Counted from the stretch's first letter, positions 25,535-34,661 are shown. The stretch is 64,000 nt of DNA from Sulfitobacter sp. F26169L (GCF_026410285.1 NZ_JAPMLP010000003.1:434001-498000); one strand, 5' to 3'. Notes: a model not told the origin generated them from the sequence alone. Numbers and translations are program-made.

Positions 25535-26520
25535 GCCCGCTGTGGAGCAAGCCAAAGGTCATTCATCGACCGCTCATGTGCAGCACTCGCTTCCTCGGCT
25601 GACATATAAGCCGCAGAAATGGCTTCCATAACCGTATTTTCACATTTCCAGATCATCCTCATCGCCTCACCCGCACTCACCCGTACGAAAAGTTGCTGAC
25701 CCGAGTTGTCGTAAAGTTCAGTGCGCGAAAGCGAGAGGTTCACAGCGTCCATGAGAACAGCCATGTTAGGGCGCCAGCCGCTTTCTGTGACACAAACGAA
25801 GGTGCCGCTGCCAGCGTAGGACATCAGAAATTGAAGACCTGCCAATGTGTCAGAAATAACTTCGGCGACATCAGAGATCAGGAACGAGAACTCTGCTGAG
25901 GACATTAAATGATGATGCTCTTCGATCTTGCGGATTGTGAAAGCAAATGTGGCTGAGCCAAATAGAGAACCGCGCGCGAGTTGCCGAACATAATTTTCGA
26001 GTGCCGGATATTCTATGACGTTTTCGACATCATAGATTGAGATAGGATCGTGGAGTTCGATCACAGATCCGCTGTTGGTCTGTACGGCGGGCGTAATTGG
26101 CGATTGGACGGCAAAAATCTTGTCCGTTTTTATCCGTCGGGTGGTCACTAGATCATTTACCAATTGTAGACGGGCCTTAAGCTCTGCAACTTCAAAAGGT
26201 TTGGTTACATAGTCGGTTGCACCAGCGGAAAATGCCGCATCAATATACCTTTTGTCGGACATGGCCGTCAGCATAAGTATAGGGGTATCAACAAAATTCT
26301 TCATGCTGCGAATTTTTTGAGTGAGTTCGATGCCATCCATCTCTGGCATCTGGATATCAAACAGGAAACAATCGAAAGCAGCGCCTTCTTGTGCATAAAC
26401 AAGGTCCAGCGCGTGGTTGCCAGAGGGTGCAGTCACCAGCTGATGGCCACCTACTACGTCAACAAATTGCGATAACAGTTCCAAGATGATAGGATCATCG
26501 TCAACCGCCAGAATTTTCAT
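25531..26520 (-). CDS. Response regulator with a degenerate GGDEF-like output domain
   Basis: The protein has 329 residues. The receiver (1-120) is intact: VDDD, phospho-acceptor D55 in FLFDIQMPEMDG, T-A in LMLTAMS and Lys107 in VTKPFEV. After a linker (to about 165) comes a domain that follows the GGDEF course (ARGSLFGSATFAFTIRKIEEHHHLMSS then DVAEVISDTLAGLQ), but the signature position reads AGSGTF and the metal-binding aspartates are missing, so it cannot make c-di-GMP. It may act as an effector or protein-binding domain. The ATG at 26520 has GGAG upstream; a GTG at 26523 is alternative. The Hpt gene starts at its stop codon, so both products are made together and probably work in one relay with the kinases on the other strand. 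Confidence 0.83.
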   Translation of the reverse strand: MKILAVDDDPIILELLSQFVDVVGGHQLVTAPSGNHALDLVYAQEGAAFDCFLFDIQMPEMDGIELTQKIRSMKNFVDTPILMLTAMSDKRYIDAAFSAGATDYVTKPFEVAELKARLQLVNDLVTTRRIKTDKIFAVQSPITPAVQTNSGSVIELHDPISIYDVENVIEYPALENYVRQLARGSLFGSATFAFTIRKIEEHHHLMSSAEFSFLISDVAEVISDTLAGLQFLMSYAGSGTFVCVTESGWRPNMAVLMDAVNLSLSRTELYDNSGQQLFVRVSAGEAMRMIWKCENTVMEAISAAYMSAEEASAAHERSMNDLWLAPQRA

Positions 26521-26870
26521 CACTCTCTCCAGAACACATTTCGGAAATCACCCGATTCCCGGTTTCTAATCTCTCCCTACAACCTGACGGTGAATAGTGG
26601 CGGAAATTTGTCGCTTCGAAACAATCCTCAAATTCGTCACGTATTGTTGCACTCTTCCGTATCGAGTGTTGTCAATCGATCGGCAGCACTTCTTGCTTGT
26701 CCAGAACAAGCCGACAGACGCATTTCCACCCTGTCTGCCCCCAAAGCAACGTCGGAAAAGACGCCGGTCGTTTAGTGGAACATCAATGCACAGCGAAAGG
26801 CGGGCCATGGAATAGACCAAGGCCAGTCTCAACCTAATCAATTAAAAAATATAAAGATAAACCTAGATAG
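26521..26870. other. 350-bp stretch without a recognisable gene
   Basis: Between the response regulator start and the tRNA-Leu gene. Small frames (26566-26841 minus, 26590-26815 plus) match nothing I know. The left end must hold the promoter of the regulator/Hpt operon; the right end before the tRNA is AT-rich (ATTAAAAAATATAAAG). Confidence 0.5.
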
Positions 26871-26957
26871 TGGTGCGGGCGGTGGGACTCGAACCCACAC
26901 GGGGCTACACCCCAACAGATTTTAAGTCTGGTATGTCTACCATTCCATCACGCCCGC
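26871..26957 (-). tRNA. tRNA-Leu (anticodon TAA)
   Basis: Read on the minus strand, the gene begins GCGGGCG and ends CGCCCGC-A-CCA, giving a seven-pair acceptor stem and an encoded CCA. The anticodon loop ACTTAAAAT has TAA, the T-loop is GGTTCGAGTCC, and there is a long variable arm (TGTTGGGGTGTAGCCCCGTG), as in leucine tRNAs. It reads UUA and, by wobble, UUG codons. It is 87 bases long with CCA. Nothing suggests an integrated element at its 3' end. Confidence 0.95.
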
Positions 26958-27256
26958 ATGTCACAGAGCACATAAGTCTGCGACTGCTGCACAATACTAA
27001 TCGCGCGCGCAGTGTAAATGTATCAACTGCGCAATTGTCAAAAAGTCTTGATCAATTGAGCCAAATGGTGCTCTTCGGCCAGCAGAGCGGCTTTTTGACA
27101 CCGATGGTGTGTGTGCCTCAGGACCGCAATCCGCACGTCTTATTGATACTGGGCAGTTCCATCAGCGCCAGCCCCCTGCCCGATTTCCCCCGGACGCGGG
27201 GTTGGCATAAACAACTTGATCCGCATGCTTGATTGATGCCGCTTTCCGAAGCTGCT

Positions 27257-27733
27257 TCATGTTCCTTCGGACAGCATCACTTCTTTCACCGCTTCCATCG
27301 CCACATAGGTCGAGGTGGACGCCACATGCGGCAGGGCTGAAATCGTATCTCCAAGAAACGCACGGTAATCGGCCATATCGCGGGTGCGCACTTTTAGCAG
27401 ATAATCGAAGTTTCCGGCAATCATATGCGCCTGTTCGATTTGCGGCACACGCGCAACTGCCGCGTTAAAGGCGGACAGCGCTGCTTCCCGCGTATCGGTC
27501 AGACGCACCTCTACAAAGGCCACATGATCCAGCCCCAACCGGATCGGGTTCAGCATCGCGCGATACCCCAGAATAACGCGGCTTTCCTCCAGACGGCGCA
27601 GGCGCGCCTGTGTCGGTGATTTGGACAGGCCGATGCGTTTGGCAAGATCCGTGATGCTGATGCGCCCGTCTTCAGCTAACGTCGCCAGAATCGCCTGATC
27701 GAACCGGTCCAGATCAAAAGTGTTTTGCACCAC
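27257..27733 (-). CDS. putR: Lrp/AsnC-family regulator of proline use
   Basis: The protein has 158 residues: an N-terminal helix-turn-helix (DLAKRIGLSKSPTQARLRRLEE, about 28-50) and a C-terminal RAM/ligand-binding domain (VAFVEVRLTDTREAALSAF, IAGNFDYLLKVRTRD). It is divergent from putA with 107 bases between, the layout of PutR in alphaproteobacteria, which activates putA in the presence of proline. PutA here has no DNA-binding domain of its own, so a separate regulator is expected. The start is a double GTG (27733/27730) after an AGGGAG site. Confidence 0.88.
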   Translation of the reverse strand: MVQNTFDLDRFDQAILATLAEDGRISITDLAKRIGLSKSPTQARLRRLEESRVILGYRAMLNPIRLGLDHVAFVEVRLTDTREAALSAFNAAVARVPQIEQAHMIAGNFDYLLKVRTRDMADYRAFLGDTISALPHVASTSTYVAMEAVKEVMLSEGT

Positions 27734-27762
27734 TAATCTCCCTAAAATAGCGCATTCTACCC

Positions 27763-27826
27763 TGTAATTTTGGCATCTTCAGTCAACATGACTACTAACA
27801 CTACGCTACATTAGCCAAAGTTTACA
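27763..27826. promoter_or_regulatory. Candidate PutR sites between putR and putA
   Basis: Two similar sequences lie in opposite orientation in the divergent promoter region: TGTAATTTTGGC at 27763-27774 and, on the other strand, TGTAAACTTTGGC at 27814-27826 (one base longer). They are separated by about four helical turns, which would suit a multimeric Lrp-type protein. This is a reading of the sequence only; no binding data. Confidence 0.4.
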
Positions 27827-27840
27827 TTCGGAGCCAGAAA

Positions 27841-30800
27841 ATGCTACGTGATACTTCATCCTCCCTGCGAGCCAGCATTGATGCAGGCACCTATAGTGAT
27901 CCCAATACCGTTCTAAACAACCTGATAGAAACAGCCGCGCTGGACTCGTCAGCACGGCGCGCAATCAGTGCCGCTGCCGCGGGTCTGGTGCGCGACATTC
28001 GCGCGACCACAGCGCCCGGCATGATGGAAGTGTTCCTAGCCGAATACGGCCTGTCTACCGACGAAGGTGTTGCCCTGATGTGTCTGGCCGAAGCGCTGTT
28101 GCGTGTACCGGATGCCGAAACCATGGATGCGCTGATAGAGGACAAGATCGCACCGTCTGACTGGGGCCGTCACTTGGGGCATTCGACCTCGACCATGGTG
28201 AATGCATCGACTTGGGCGTTGATGCTGACGGGTCGTGTGCTGGACGATGAACAGCCCGGCCCCATCCGCCACCTGCGTGCGGCGATCAAACGCATGGGCG
28301 AGCCTGTTATTCGCACCGCAGTGGCCCGCGCCATGAAGGAAATGGGCCGCCAGTTTGTTCTGGGCGAGGATATCAAAAGCGCCATGAAACGCGCCGCTGG
28401 GATGGAGGCGAAGGGTTTCACTTATTCCTATGACATGCTGGGCGAGGCCGCGCGCACCGAGGCAGATGCACGACGCTACCATCTCAGCTACTCCGATGCG
28501 ATCAGCTCGATCGCGAGGGGCTGCACCCATGATGATATCCGCAAAAACCCCGGCATTTCGGTAAAGCTGTCCGCCCTGCACCCCCGTTACGAGGTGGCAC
28601 AAGAGGCCTTCGTCATGCGGGATCTGGTGCCGCGTCTGCGCGCGCTGTGCCTGCTGGCGAAATCCGCAGGCATGGGCCTGAACGTCGACGCAGAAGAGGC
28701 TGATCGTCTTGGCCTGTCGCTGGATGTGATCAACGCGGTGATGTCGGAACCCGCGCTCGCGGGGTGGGACGGTTTCGGCATTGTCGTCCAAGCCTACGGC
28801 CCACGCGCCGCAAGCGCTATTGATGCGCTATACGATATGGCAAAAACACACGACCGCCGGATCATGGTGCGTTTGGTCAAAGGTGCGTATTGGGACACCG
28901 AAATCAAGCGCGCGCAGGTTGAGGGCGTGGACGGTTTCCCCGTCTTTACCCGCAAGGCGGCCACAGATGTCAGCTATATCGCGAATGCACGCAAGCTGCT
29001 GGGCATGACGGATCGCATTTATCCGCAGTTCGCCACCCATAACGCGCATACGGTTGCCGCTGTGCTGCACATGGGCCATGACAAAGAAGGCTATGAGTTC
29101 CAGCGCCTGCACGGCATGGGCGAGACACTGCACAACATTGTTTTGCAAAAACACGGCAGCCGCTGCCGCATCTACGCGCCCGTTGGCGCGCATAAAGATT
29201 TGCTGGCCTATCTGGTGCGCCGCCTGCTTGAAAACGGTGCCAACTCCAGCTTCGTCAACCAGATCGTAGATGAGGAAGTGCCCCCCGAAGAGGTCGCCGC
29301 CGACCCGTTTGCCAAGCTTGAAGACAGCATCGCGATCATCCCTACCGGAGCGGAAATTTTCTATCCGCTTCGGGCGAATGCGCGTGGTTTTGATCTGACC
29401 CACACACCGACACTGACCGCGATAGAAGACGCGCGCGCGCCTTTCCTTGATCACGCATGGCAGGCTGTACCGTTGGTGTCGGGTGGTGCGACGGGCGCAG
29501 ATGCGCAGGATGTGATTAACCCTTCGGGCACTGGAAAACCGGCCGGCACCGTGCGCAACGCAACTGATGCCGATGTGGCCAAGGCACTGGATGCCGCGAC
29601 GCCGTGGAGTGCGCCACTGGATGAACGTCGCGCGGCACTGCTGCGCGCCGCAGAGATTTACGAGAACCGCTACGGCGAGATATTCGCACTGCTGACCCGT
29701 GAAGCAGGCAAGGGATTGCCCGACTGCGTGGCCGAACTGCGCGAAGGTGTGGACTTTTTGCGCTACTACGCTGCACAGGCCACCAACACGCCGCCTGCTG
29801 GCGTATTCACCTGCATTTCGCCATGGAATTTCCCGTTCGCGATCTTCCTCGGCCAGATCAGTGCGGCACTTGCCGCCGGAAACGCAGTGCTTGCCAAGCC
29901 CGCAGAACAAACACCGCTGATTGCCCATCTGGCAACCACGATCCTGCACGAAGCGGGTGTGCCCCTCACGGCTTTGCAACTGTTGACCGGCGGTGGTGAG
30001 GTCGGCGCGGCGCTGACGTCGGATGCGCGCATCAACGGGGTGGCTTTCACCGGCTCAACCGCCACGGCGCAGCGTATTCGCGCAGCCATGGCCGACAACT
30101 GCGCCCCCGGCACGCCATTGATTGCGGAAACAGGCGGCCTGAACGCAATGATTGTCGACAGCACCGCGCTGCCCGAACAGGCAGTACAAGCGATCATCGA
30201 AAGCGCGTTCCAGTCCGCAGGCCAGCGGTGTTCTGCGCTGCGCTGCCTTTATATTCAGGAAGATATCGCAGAACCCTTCCAAAAGATGCTAATCGGCGCG
30301 ATGCAGGCCCTGCGCATGGGCGATCCGTGGGACCTGAGCACTGATGTAGGCCCCGTCATCGACGAAGCCGCACGTGCAGGGATCGCCGCCCATATCGAAA
30401 CCGCCCGCAGCGAGGGGCGTCTTGTCGCGGAGCTTTCCCCGCCGGACCACGGCACTTTCATCGCCCCTACAATTATCAAGGTTGACAGCATCAACGCACT
30501 GGAGCGGGAGGTTTTTGGCCCGGTCTTGCATATTGCCACCTTCAAATCCGGCGATCTTGACGCCGTTATCGATGCCATCAATGCCACAGGCTACGGTCTG
30601 ACATTCGGCCTGCACACCCGCATCGACGACCGCGTGCAGCACGTCTCTGAAAGGATCGAGGCAGGCAACATCTACATTAACCGCAATCAGATCGGTGCAA
30701 TCGTCGGCTCGCAACCCTTTGGCGGCGAAGGGCTGTCCGGCACCGGACCCAAAGCAGGCGGCCCGAATTATCTGCCACGCTTTTCCACCCCCGATGTGGC

Positions 30801-31257
30801 AGAACAACCCGCCCCATGGGACAGCAAAGCCGCCCTACCGCCCCTTCCGGAGCACGCACCACAGATCATCGATACCTTGTCCCTGCCCGGTCCAACGGGG
30901 GAAAGCAACCGTCTCTCCACCCTGCCGCGCGCAGCGATCTTGTGCGCCGGACCAACAGCCAAAACCGCTGCGGCCCAGAAACGTGCCGTCGAAGCGCTTG
31001 GCGGTGTTGCTGTTACCGCAACCGGTGAAATCGACGCAAAAGACCTCACCACCGGCCCCGAGTTCGGCGGCGTCCTGTGGTGGGGCGATGACGAAACCGC
31101 GCGGAAATACGATCAGGCGCTGGCACTGCGCAAAGGCCCGATCATACCACTGCTGCGCGGCCTGCCCGATACCGCACGCGTCCGCCAGGAGCGGCACGTC
31201 TGCGTCGATACAACCGCATCGGGTGGCAACGCGGCCCTGTTGGGGGCATCGGCGTAG
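27841..31257 (+). CDS. putA: Bifunctional proline dehydrogenase / glutamate-semialdehyde dehydrogenase
   Basis: The protein has 1138 residues. Residues up to about 490 are the FAD-dependent proline dehydrogenase barrel (SYDMLGEAARTEADARRY, ISVKLSALHPRYE, VRLVKGAYWDTEIKRAQ, FATHNAHTVAAV). From about 520 comes the NAD-dependent aldehyde dehydrogenase: SPWNFPFAIFLGQ, FTGSTATAQRI, the glutamate in IAETGGLNAMIV and the catalytic Cys797 in GQRCSALR. It oxidises proline to glutamate in two steps with channelled intermediate. The N-terminal ribbon-helix-helix of enterobacterial PutA is absent, so it does not repress its own gene; the divergent Lrp-type gene should do the regulation. The ending has the extra C-terminal domain found in long PutA forms. 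Confidence 0.96.
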   Translation: MLRDTSSSLRASIDAGTYSDPNTVLNNLIETAALDSSARRAISAAAAGLVRDIRATTAPGMMEVFLAEYGLSTDEGVALMCLAEALLRVPDAETMDALIEDKIAPSDWGRHLGHSTSTMVNASTWALMLTGRVLDDEQPGPIRHLRAAIKRMGEPVIRTAVARAMKEMGRQFVLGEDIKSAMKRAAGMEAKGFTYSYDMLGEAARTEADARRYHLSYSDAISSIARGCTHDDIRKNPGISVKLSALHPRYEVAQEAFVMRDLVPRLRALCLLAKSAGMGLNVDAEEADRLGLSLDVINAVMSEPALAGWDGFGIVVQAYGPRAASAIDALYDMAKTHDRRIMVRLVKGAYWDTEIKRAQVEGVDGFPVFTRKAATDVSYIANARKLLGMTDRIYPQFATHNAHTVAAVLHMGHDKEGYEFQRLHGMGETLHNIVLQKHGSRCRIYAPVGAHKDLLAYLVRRLLENGANSSFVNQIVDEEVPPEEVAADPFAKLEDSIAIIPTGAEIFYPLRANARGFDLTHTPTLTAIEDARAPFLDHAWQAVPLVSGGATGADAQDVINPSGTGKPAGTVRNATDADVAKALDAATPWSAPLDERRAALLRAAEIYENRYGEIFALLTREAGKGLPDCVAELREGVDFLRYYAAQATNTPPAGVFTCISPWNFPFAIFLGQISAALAAGNAVLAKPAEQTPLIAHLATTILHEAGVPLTALQLLTGGGEVGAALTSDARINGVAFTGSTATAQRIRAAMADNCAPGTPLIAETGGLNAMIVDSTALPEQAVQAIIESAFQSAGQRCSALRCLYIQEDIAEPFQKMLIGAMQALRMGDPWDLSTDVGPVIDEAARAGIAAHIETARSEGRLVAELSPPDHGTFIAPTIIKVDSINALEREVFGPVLHIATFKSGDLDAVIDAINATGYGLTFGLHTRIDDRVQHVSERIEAGNIYINRNQIGAIVGSQPFGGEGLSGTGPKAGGPNYLPRFSTPDVAEQPAPWDSKAALPPLPEHAPQIIDTLSLPGPTGESNRLSTLPRAAILCAGPTAKTAAAQKRAVEALGGVAVTATGEIDAKDLTTGPEFGGVLWWGDDETARKYDQALALRKGPIIPLLRGLPDTARVRQERHVCVDTTASGGNAALLGASA

Positions 31258-31435
31258 TACTCGACTATGCTCATCAGATCGGGGCGCATCCCCGCGCGCC
31301 CCGGCTACCGCCGCCATTGTTCAAGGGCGCACATCTGCCGCGCGCGCCATAAGTCCAGTCATGCGTCAGCATGTCCGCCAGATCACACCTGTCATCCCTT
31401 GACGCCCGCCGGACAATCGCGGAACGTGGCGTCTT

Positions 31436-32176
31436 ATGTTTCCCATCCGTGATCATAACCCCTCGGGCCGCGTTCCCTATGTGACCTATGCGCTGATGGC
31501 CGCAAACATAGGTATTTTCATCAGTATGCTGCCTATTTCAGGCGACGAACGCGCGCTTGCACAGTTCTATTATGACTGGGCGCTTTTGCCCCGTCGCATC
31601 ACGATGGGCGATGGCTATGGCGCGCTGCTTAGTTCGCAGTTCCTGCACGGCGGCTGGCTGCATCTGGCCGGAAACATGCTGTTCCTGTGGATCTTCGGCG
31701 ACAACATCGAGGACGAAATGGGCCACCTGCCCTATCTGGGCTTTTACCTCACTGCGGGGGTTCTCTCCGGTCTGGCACAGGTTGCGATGGATCCGGCATC
31801 ATTTATCCCGATGGTCGGCGCATCCGGTGCGATTGCGGGTGTCATGGGAAGCTATCTGTTGCTGTTCCCGAAGGCGAAAATCGACATTCTGCTGTTCCTG
31901 ATCATAATTTTCCGCATATTCCCGATCCCTGCATGGATCATGCTGATCCTCTGGTTTGCGACGCAATTTGTCGGTGGATTGGGAACCATGCAGGCCACCG
32001 GCGGAGTCGCCTATTGGGCACATGCAGGCGGATTTATAGCCGGCATTGTTCTGACAATTCCGCTTTGGCTGCGCCGTGGCGGCCCTGCCTTCTGGAGCAG
32101 GACGCAAGGACGACCGCCCCATCCACCCGCACAATACGTGCTGCCCAGCTCCTTGCCAAAGGTCAAAAGACGATGA
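31436..32176 (+). CDS. Rhomboid-family intramembrane serine protease
   Basis: The protein has 246 residues with about six to seven membrane helices. The catalytic serine is in GASGAIAGVMG and the partner histidine in AHAGGFIAGI; the L1 region contains the expected FLHGGWLHLAGNMLFLWIFG. It cleaves membrane proteins inside the lipid bilayer; its substrates are unknown. The C-terminal tail is Pro- and Arg-rich and cytoplasmic. The ATG at 31436 is 178 bases after putA. Its stop overlaps the start of the next gene (ATGA). Confidence 0.92.
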   Translation: MFPIRDHNPSGRVPYVTYALMAANIGIFISMLPISGDERALAQFYYDWALLPRRITMGDGYGALLSSQFLHGGWLHLAGNMLFLWIFGDNIEDEMGHLPYLGFYLTAGVLSGLAQVAMDPASFIPMVGASGAIAGVMGSYLLLFPKAKIDILLFLIIIFRIFPIPAWIMLILWFATQFVGGLGTMQATGGVAYWAHAGGFIAGIVLTIPLWLRRGGPAFWSRTQGRPPHPPAQYVLPSSLPKVKRR

Positions 32177-32547
32177 GCCTTGATATAACGGCATCCTGTC
32201 ATTGCGGCGCCTGCGCCCTGCGCGCCACACTGCCTCATGGCCTGACTGATGCCGCCAGATGCACCTGTTCCTTCTGCAAAAGGCGGCAGGCTGCTGCGGT
32301 CACAGCAACCACATCAAGCGTGATAGTCACAAAGGGCGCGCACAACCTGCAACTTTACAGCTGGGGCACTCATACAGCGAAACATTATTTCTGTAAAACC
32401 TGCGGCATCTATCTCTACCATCAACGCCGCGCCGATCCTGCCCAATGCGGGATCAATCTGGGCTGCATCGCAGGTATAGATACATGGCAGCACGAACCGG
32501 TCCGATGGACAGACGGTATTAACCACCCGTCGGATCGTACCGCATAG
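32173..32547 (+). CDS. GFA-family zinc-binding protein
   Basis: The protein has 124 residues of the glutathione-dependent formaldehyde-activating (GFA/CENP-V) fold. Zinc ligands are visible as CHCGAC (residues 9-14), CTCSFCKRR and FCKTCGIY. The family includes enzymes that bind glutathione adducts, but most members, including short ones like this, have no proven reaction. It starts inside the rhomboid stop codon (ATGA), so translation is coupled. The longer open frame upstream is only the shadow of the rhomboid gene. A convergent gene ends just two bases downstream. Confidence 0.87.
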   Translation: MSLDITASCHCGACALRATLPHGLTDAARCTCSFCKRRQAAAVTATTSSVIVTKGAHNLQLYSWGTHTAKHYFCKTCGIYLYHQRRADPAQCGINLGCIAGIDTWQHEPVRWTDGINHPSDRTA

Positions 32548-32549
32548 CT

Positions 32550-33335
32550 TTAGCCGCGCACCACTTTGGAAAAATTTGTGAATACCGCTTCGTTAGAGGC
32601 GACAATCTCGCCATCCTGCAAAACATCGCCCTGTGGGTTCAATGCCTCCACCAGCCCACCGGCCTCTTTCACGATGATCACGCCCGCAGCCAGATCCCAA
32701 ACGTTAAGGCGACGCTCCCAAAAGCCATCGTACCGCCCCGCTGCGACATAGGCCAGATCAAGCGCCGCAGACCCCCAGCGCCGGATACCCGCGCACGCAG
32801 GTGCGAGACGTGCGATATCCTGCAATGTCGCTGGCAGATCGCTGCGACCGCCAAAAGGAATGCCCGTGGCGAATATCGATTCAATCATTTTGTTGCGGCC
32901 CGACACCCGCAGGCGGCTCTCGTTCAGCCATGAACCTGCGCCTTTTTCGGCAAAGAACATTTCGTCCTTGGCAGCATCAAAGATTACGCCGGCCACGATC
33001 TGGCCCTTGTGTTCCAATGCGATGGAAACGGCCCAATGCGGCAGACCGTGCAAAAAGTTCGTGGTCCCGTCTAGCGGATCAACGATCCAGCGGCGTGTCG
33101 GGTCTTCGCCCTCTTCCGCTCCGCCCTCTTCGGCAATCCAGCCATAGGTCGGGCGCGCCGCGCGCAATTCGTCCTTTAGGATCTTCTCGGCGTTCAGATC
33201 GGCACGGCTGACAAAATCTCCCGCGCCTTTCATGGACACCTGAAGCTGCTCGACTTCGCGAAAGTCCTTCACCAGCGCACGACCCGCTTTGCGTGCGGCC
33301 TTGATCATAATGTTGAGATTTGCACTGCCTACCAT
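32550..33335 (-). CDS. suhB: Inositol monophosphatase family protein
   Basis: The protein has 261 residues. Metal-binding motifs are present: the EE of GWIAEEGG, motif 1 VDPLDGTTNFLHGLP (about 87-101) and motif 2 WDLAAGVIIVKEAGG (about 214-228). The family dephosphorylates inositol 1-phosphate and related sugar phosphates with magnesium; in E. coli SuhB also joins the ribosomal RNA antitermination complex. Which role holds here is not visible. It is a single gene, convergent with the rhomboid/GFA pair. Confidence 0.9.
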   Translation of the reverse strand: MVGSANLNIMIKAARKAGRALVKDFREVEQLQVSMKGAGDFVSRADLNAEKILKDELRAARPTYGWIAEEGGAEEGEDPTRRWIVDPLDGTTNFLHGLPHWAVSIALEHKGQIVAGVIFDAAKDEMFFAEKGAGSWLNESRLRVSGRNKMIESIFATGIPFGGRSDLPATLQDIARLAPACAGIRRWGSAALDLAYVAAGRYDGFWERRLNVWDLAAGVIIVKEAGGLVEALNPQGDVLQDGEIVASNEAVFTNFSKVVRG

Positions 33336-33473
33336 GTCATCGCGGCCTTTTCTGTATGGATCAACGCCCTCTTAGGGTGTCATCCACGAAATGCCAATAG
33401 GCAGTGACGCAGCGTGCCGCTTGTACATGCATTCCTCGTCATTACGTTGAAGGTTAACCCAACGGAGGATCCC

Positions 33474-34514
33474 ATGACTGAAAAAATGAAACAGATCGTA
33501 CTCGCAAGCCGCCCTGACGGCGCGCCGACACCTGAAAACTTCCGCCTCGAAGAACATGACATCCCTACGCCGGGCGAAGGCGAAGTGCTGGTCCGCGTGC
33601 ATTATATGTCACTTGATCCCTACATGCGCGGCCGCATGGACGATGCAAAATCCTACGCCGCCAACATTCCTGTCGATGGCAAAATGGAAGGCGGCTCGGT
33701 AGGTGAAATCATCGCCTCAAATGCTGACGGCTTTGAAGTTGGCGAATTTGTCATGGGCGGCTTTGGCTGGGCCACACACGCCGTTGCCCCCGCGGCTGGT
33801 CTGGCAAAGGTTGATCCCGATACTGCACCAATCACTTATTCACTAGGCGTGCTCGGCATGCCCGGGTTAACCGGCTGGTACGGCCTAACCGAACTGGGCA
33901 AGCCGAAAAAAGGCGAAACCGTTGTCGTCGCCGCAGCCACCGGCCCCGTCGGCTCCATGGTCGGGCAGATCGCAAAATCCAAAGGTCTGCGCACTGTGGG
34001 CATCGCAGGCGGTCCCGAGAAATGCAAAATGGCCGTTGAACATTTCGGCTTTGACGTCTGTCTTGATCACCGTGCCTATGACACCGCATCCGAGTTGAGC
34101 GAAGCGCTCAAGGAAGCAGCCCCGAAAGGTGTAGATATCTATTTCGAAAACGTCGGTGGCAAGGTTCTGGAAGCCGTTCTGCCGATGATGAACCCCTTCG
34201 GGCGCATCCCAATTTGCGGCATGATTGCGTGGTATAACGAAGGCGGCCTTGGTGCCGATGCCATCGAAAAGACGCTCTCTGCTCCAAAACTCTGGCGCAC
34301 AATCCTTGTCAACTTTCTGAGCGTAAACGGCTTTATCATATCCAACCATTGGAACCGCATGGGCGACTTCCACAAAGAGGTCGGACCGATGATTGCTAAC
34401 GGCTCTATCAAAGTTCAGGAAGACATCACCGAAGGTCTGGAAAACGCTCCCGACGCCTTTATCAAACTGCTGACAGGCGGCAACACAGGCAAAGCAATCG
34501 TTAAACTTATCTAA
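33474..34514 (+). CDS. NADP-dependent oxidoreductase, MDR family (CurA/leukotriene reductase-like)
   Basis: The protein has 346 residues of the zinc-free medium-chain dehydrogenase/reductase type. Marks are VHYMSLDPYMRGRM, GMPGLTGWYGLTELG, the cofactor-binding VVVAAATGPVGSMVGQIAKSKG, and DIYFENVGGKVLEAVLPMMN. It matches the group with curcumin reductase CurA and 2-alkenal/prostaglandin reductases, which reduce C=C bonds next to a carbonyl with NADPH. The ATG at 33474 is set by GGAGG seven to eight bases upstream; the open frame before it is not homologous. A strong hairpin follows the stop. Confidence 0.92.
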   Translation: MTEKMKQIVLASRPDGAPTPENFRLEEHDIPTPGEGEVLVRVHYMSLDPYMRGRMDDAKSYAANIPVDGKMEGGSVGEIIASNADGFEVGEFVMGGFGWATHAVAPAAGLAKVDPDTAPITYSLGVLGMPGLTGWYGLTELGKPKKGETVVVAAATGPVGSMVGQIAKSKGLRTVGIAGGPEKCKMAVEHFGFDVCLDHRAYDTASELSEALKEAAPKGVDIYFENVGGKVLEAVLPMMNPFGRIPICGMIAWYNEGGLGADAIEKTLSAPKLWRTILVNFLSVNGFIISNHWNRMGDFHKEVGPMIANGSIKVQEDITEGLENAPDAFIKLLTGGNTGKAIVKLI

Positions 34515-34521
34515 CGAACAA

Positions 34522-34551
34522 CCCCGCGCCGCCTGATGAGGCGGCGCGGGG
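34522..34551 (+). terminator. GC-rich hairpin after the MDR reductase gene
   Basis: The arms CCCCGCGCCGCC (34522-34533) and GGCGGCGCGGGG (34540-34551) are perfectly complementary over 12 bases with a TGATGA loop, seven bases after the stop. There is no T run after it, so it may work as a factor-assisted terminator or protect the mRNA end. Confidence 0.7.
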
Positions 34552-34661
34552 GACTACTGCGCAGCCGCCGCAACTGGCCGTGCGAGTTCAAGCAACGACG
34601 TCCACGAAAGTCCGCTTCTGTAATGTGGGCTCGAATGCTCTTAGCCCGATAGGGTCTATCG

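Noticed and set aside
26566-26841. 91-codon minus frame before tRNA-Leu as a gene
   Set aside because: No ribosome site, no similarity, and it overlaps the likely promoter region of the regulator operon.
28828-29979. Open frame of 383 codons on the minus strand inside putA
   Set aside because: Antisense to conserved PutA sequence, without protein-like pattern or ribosome site.
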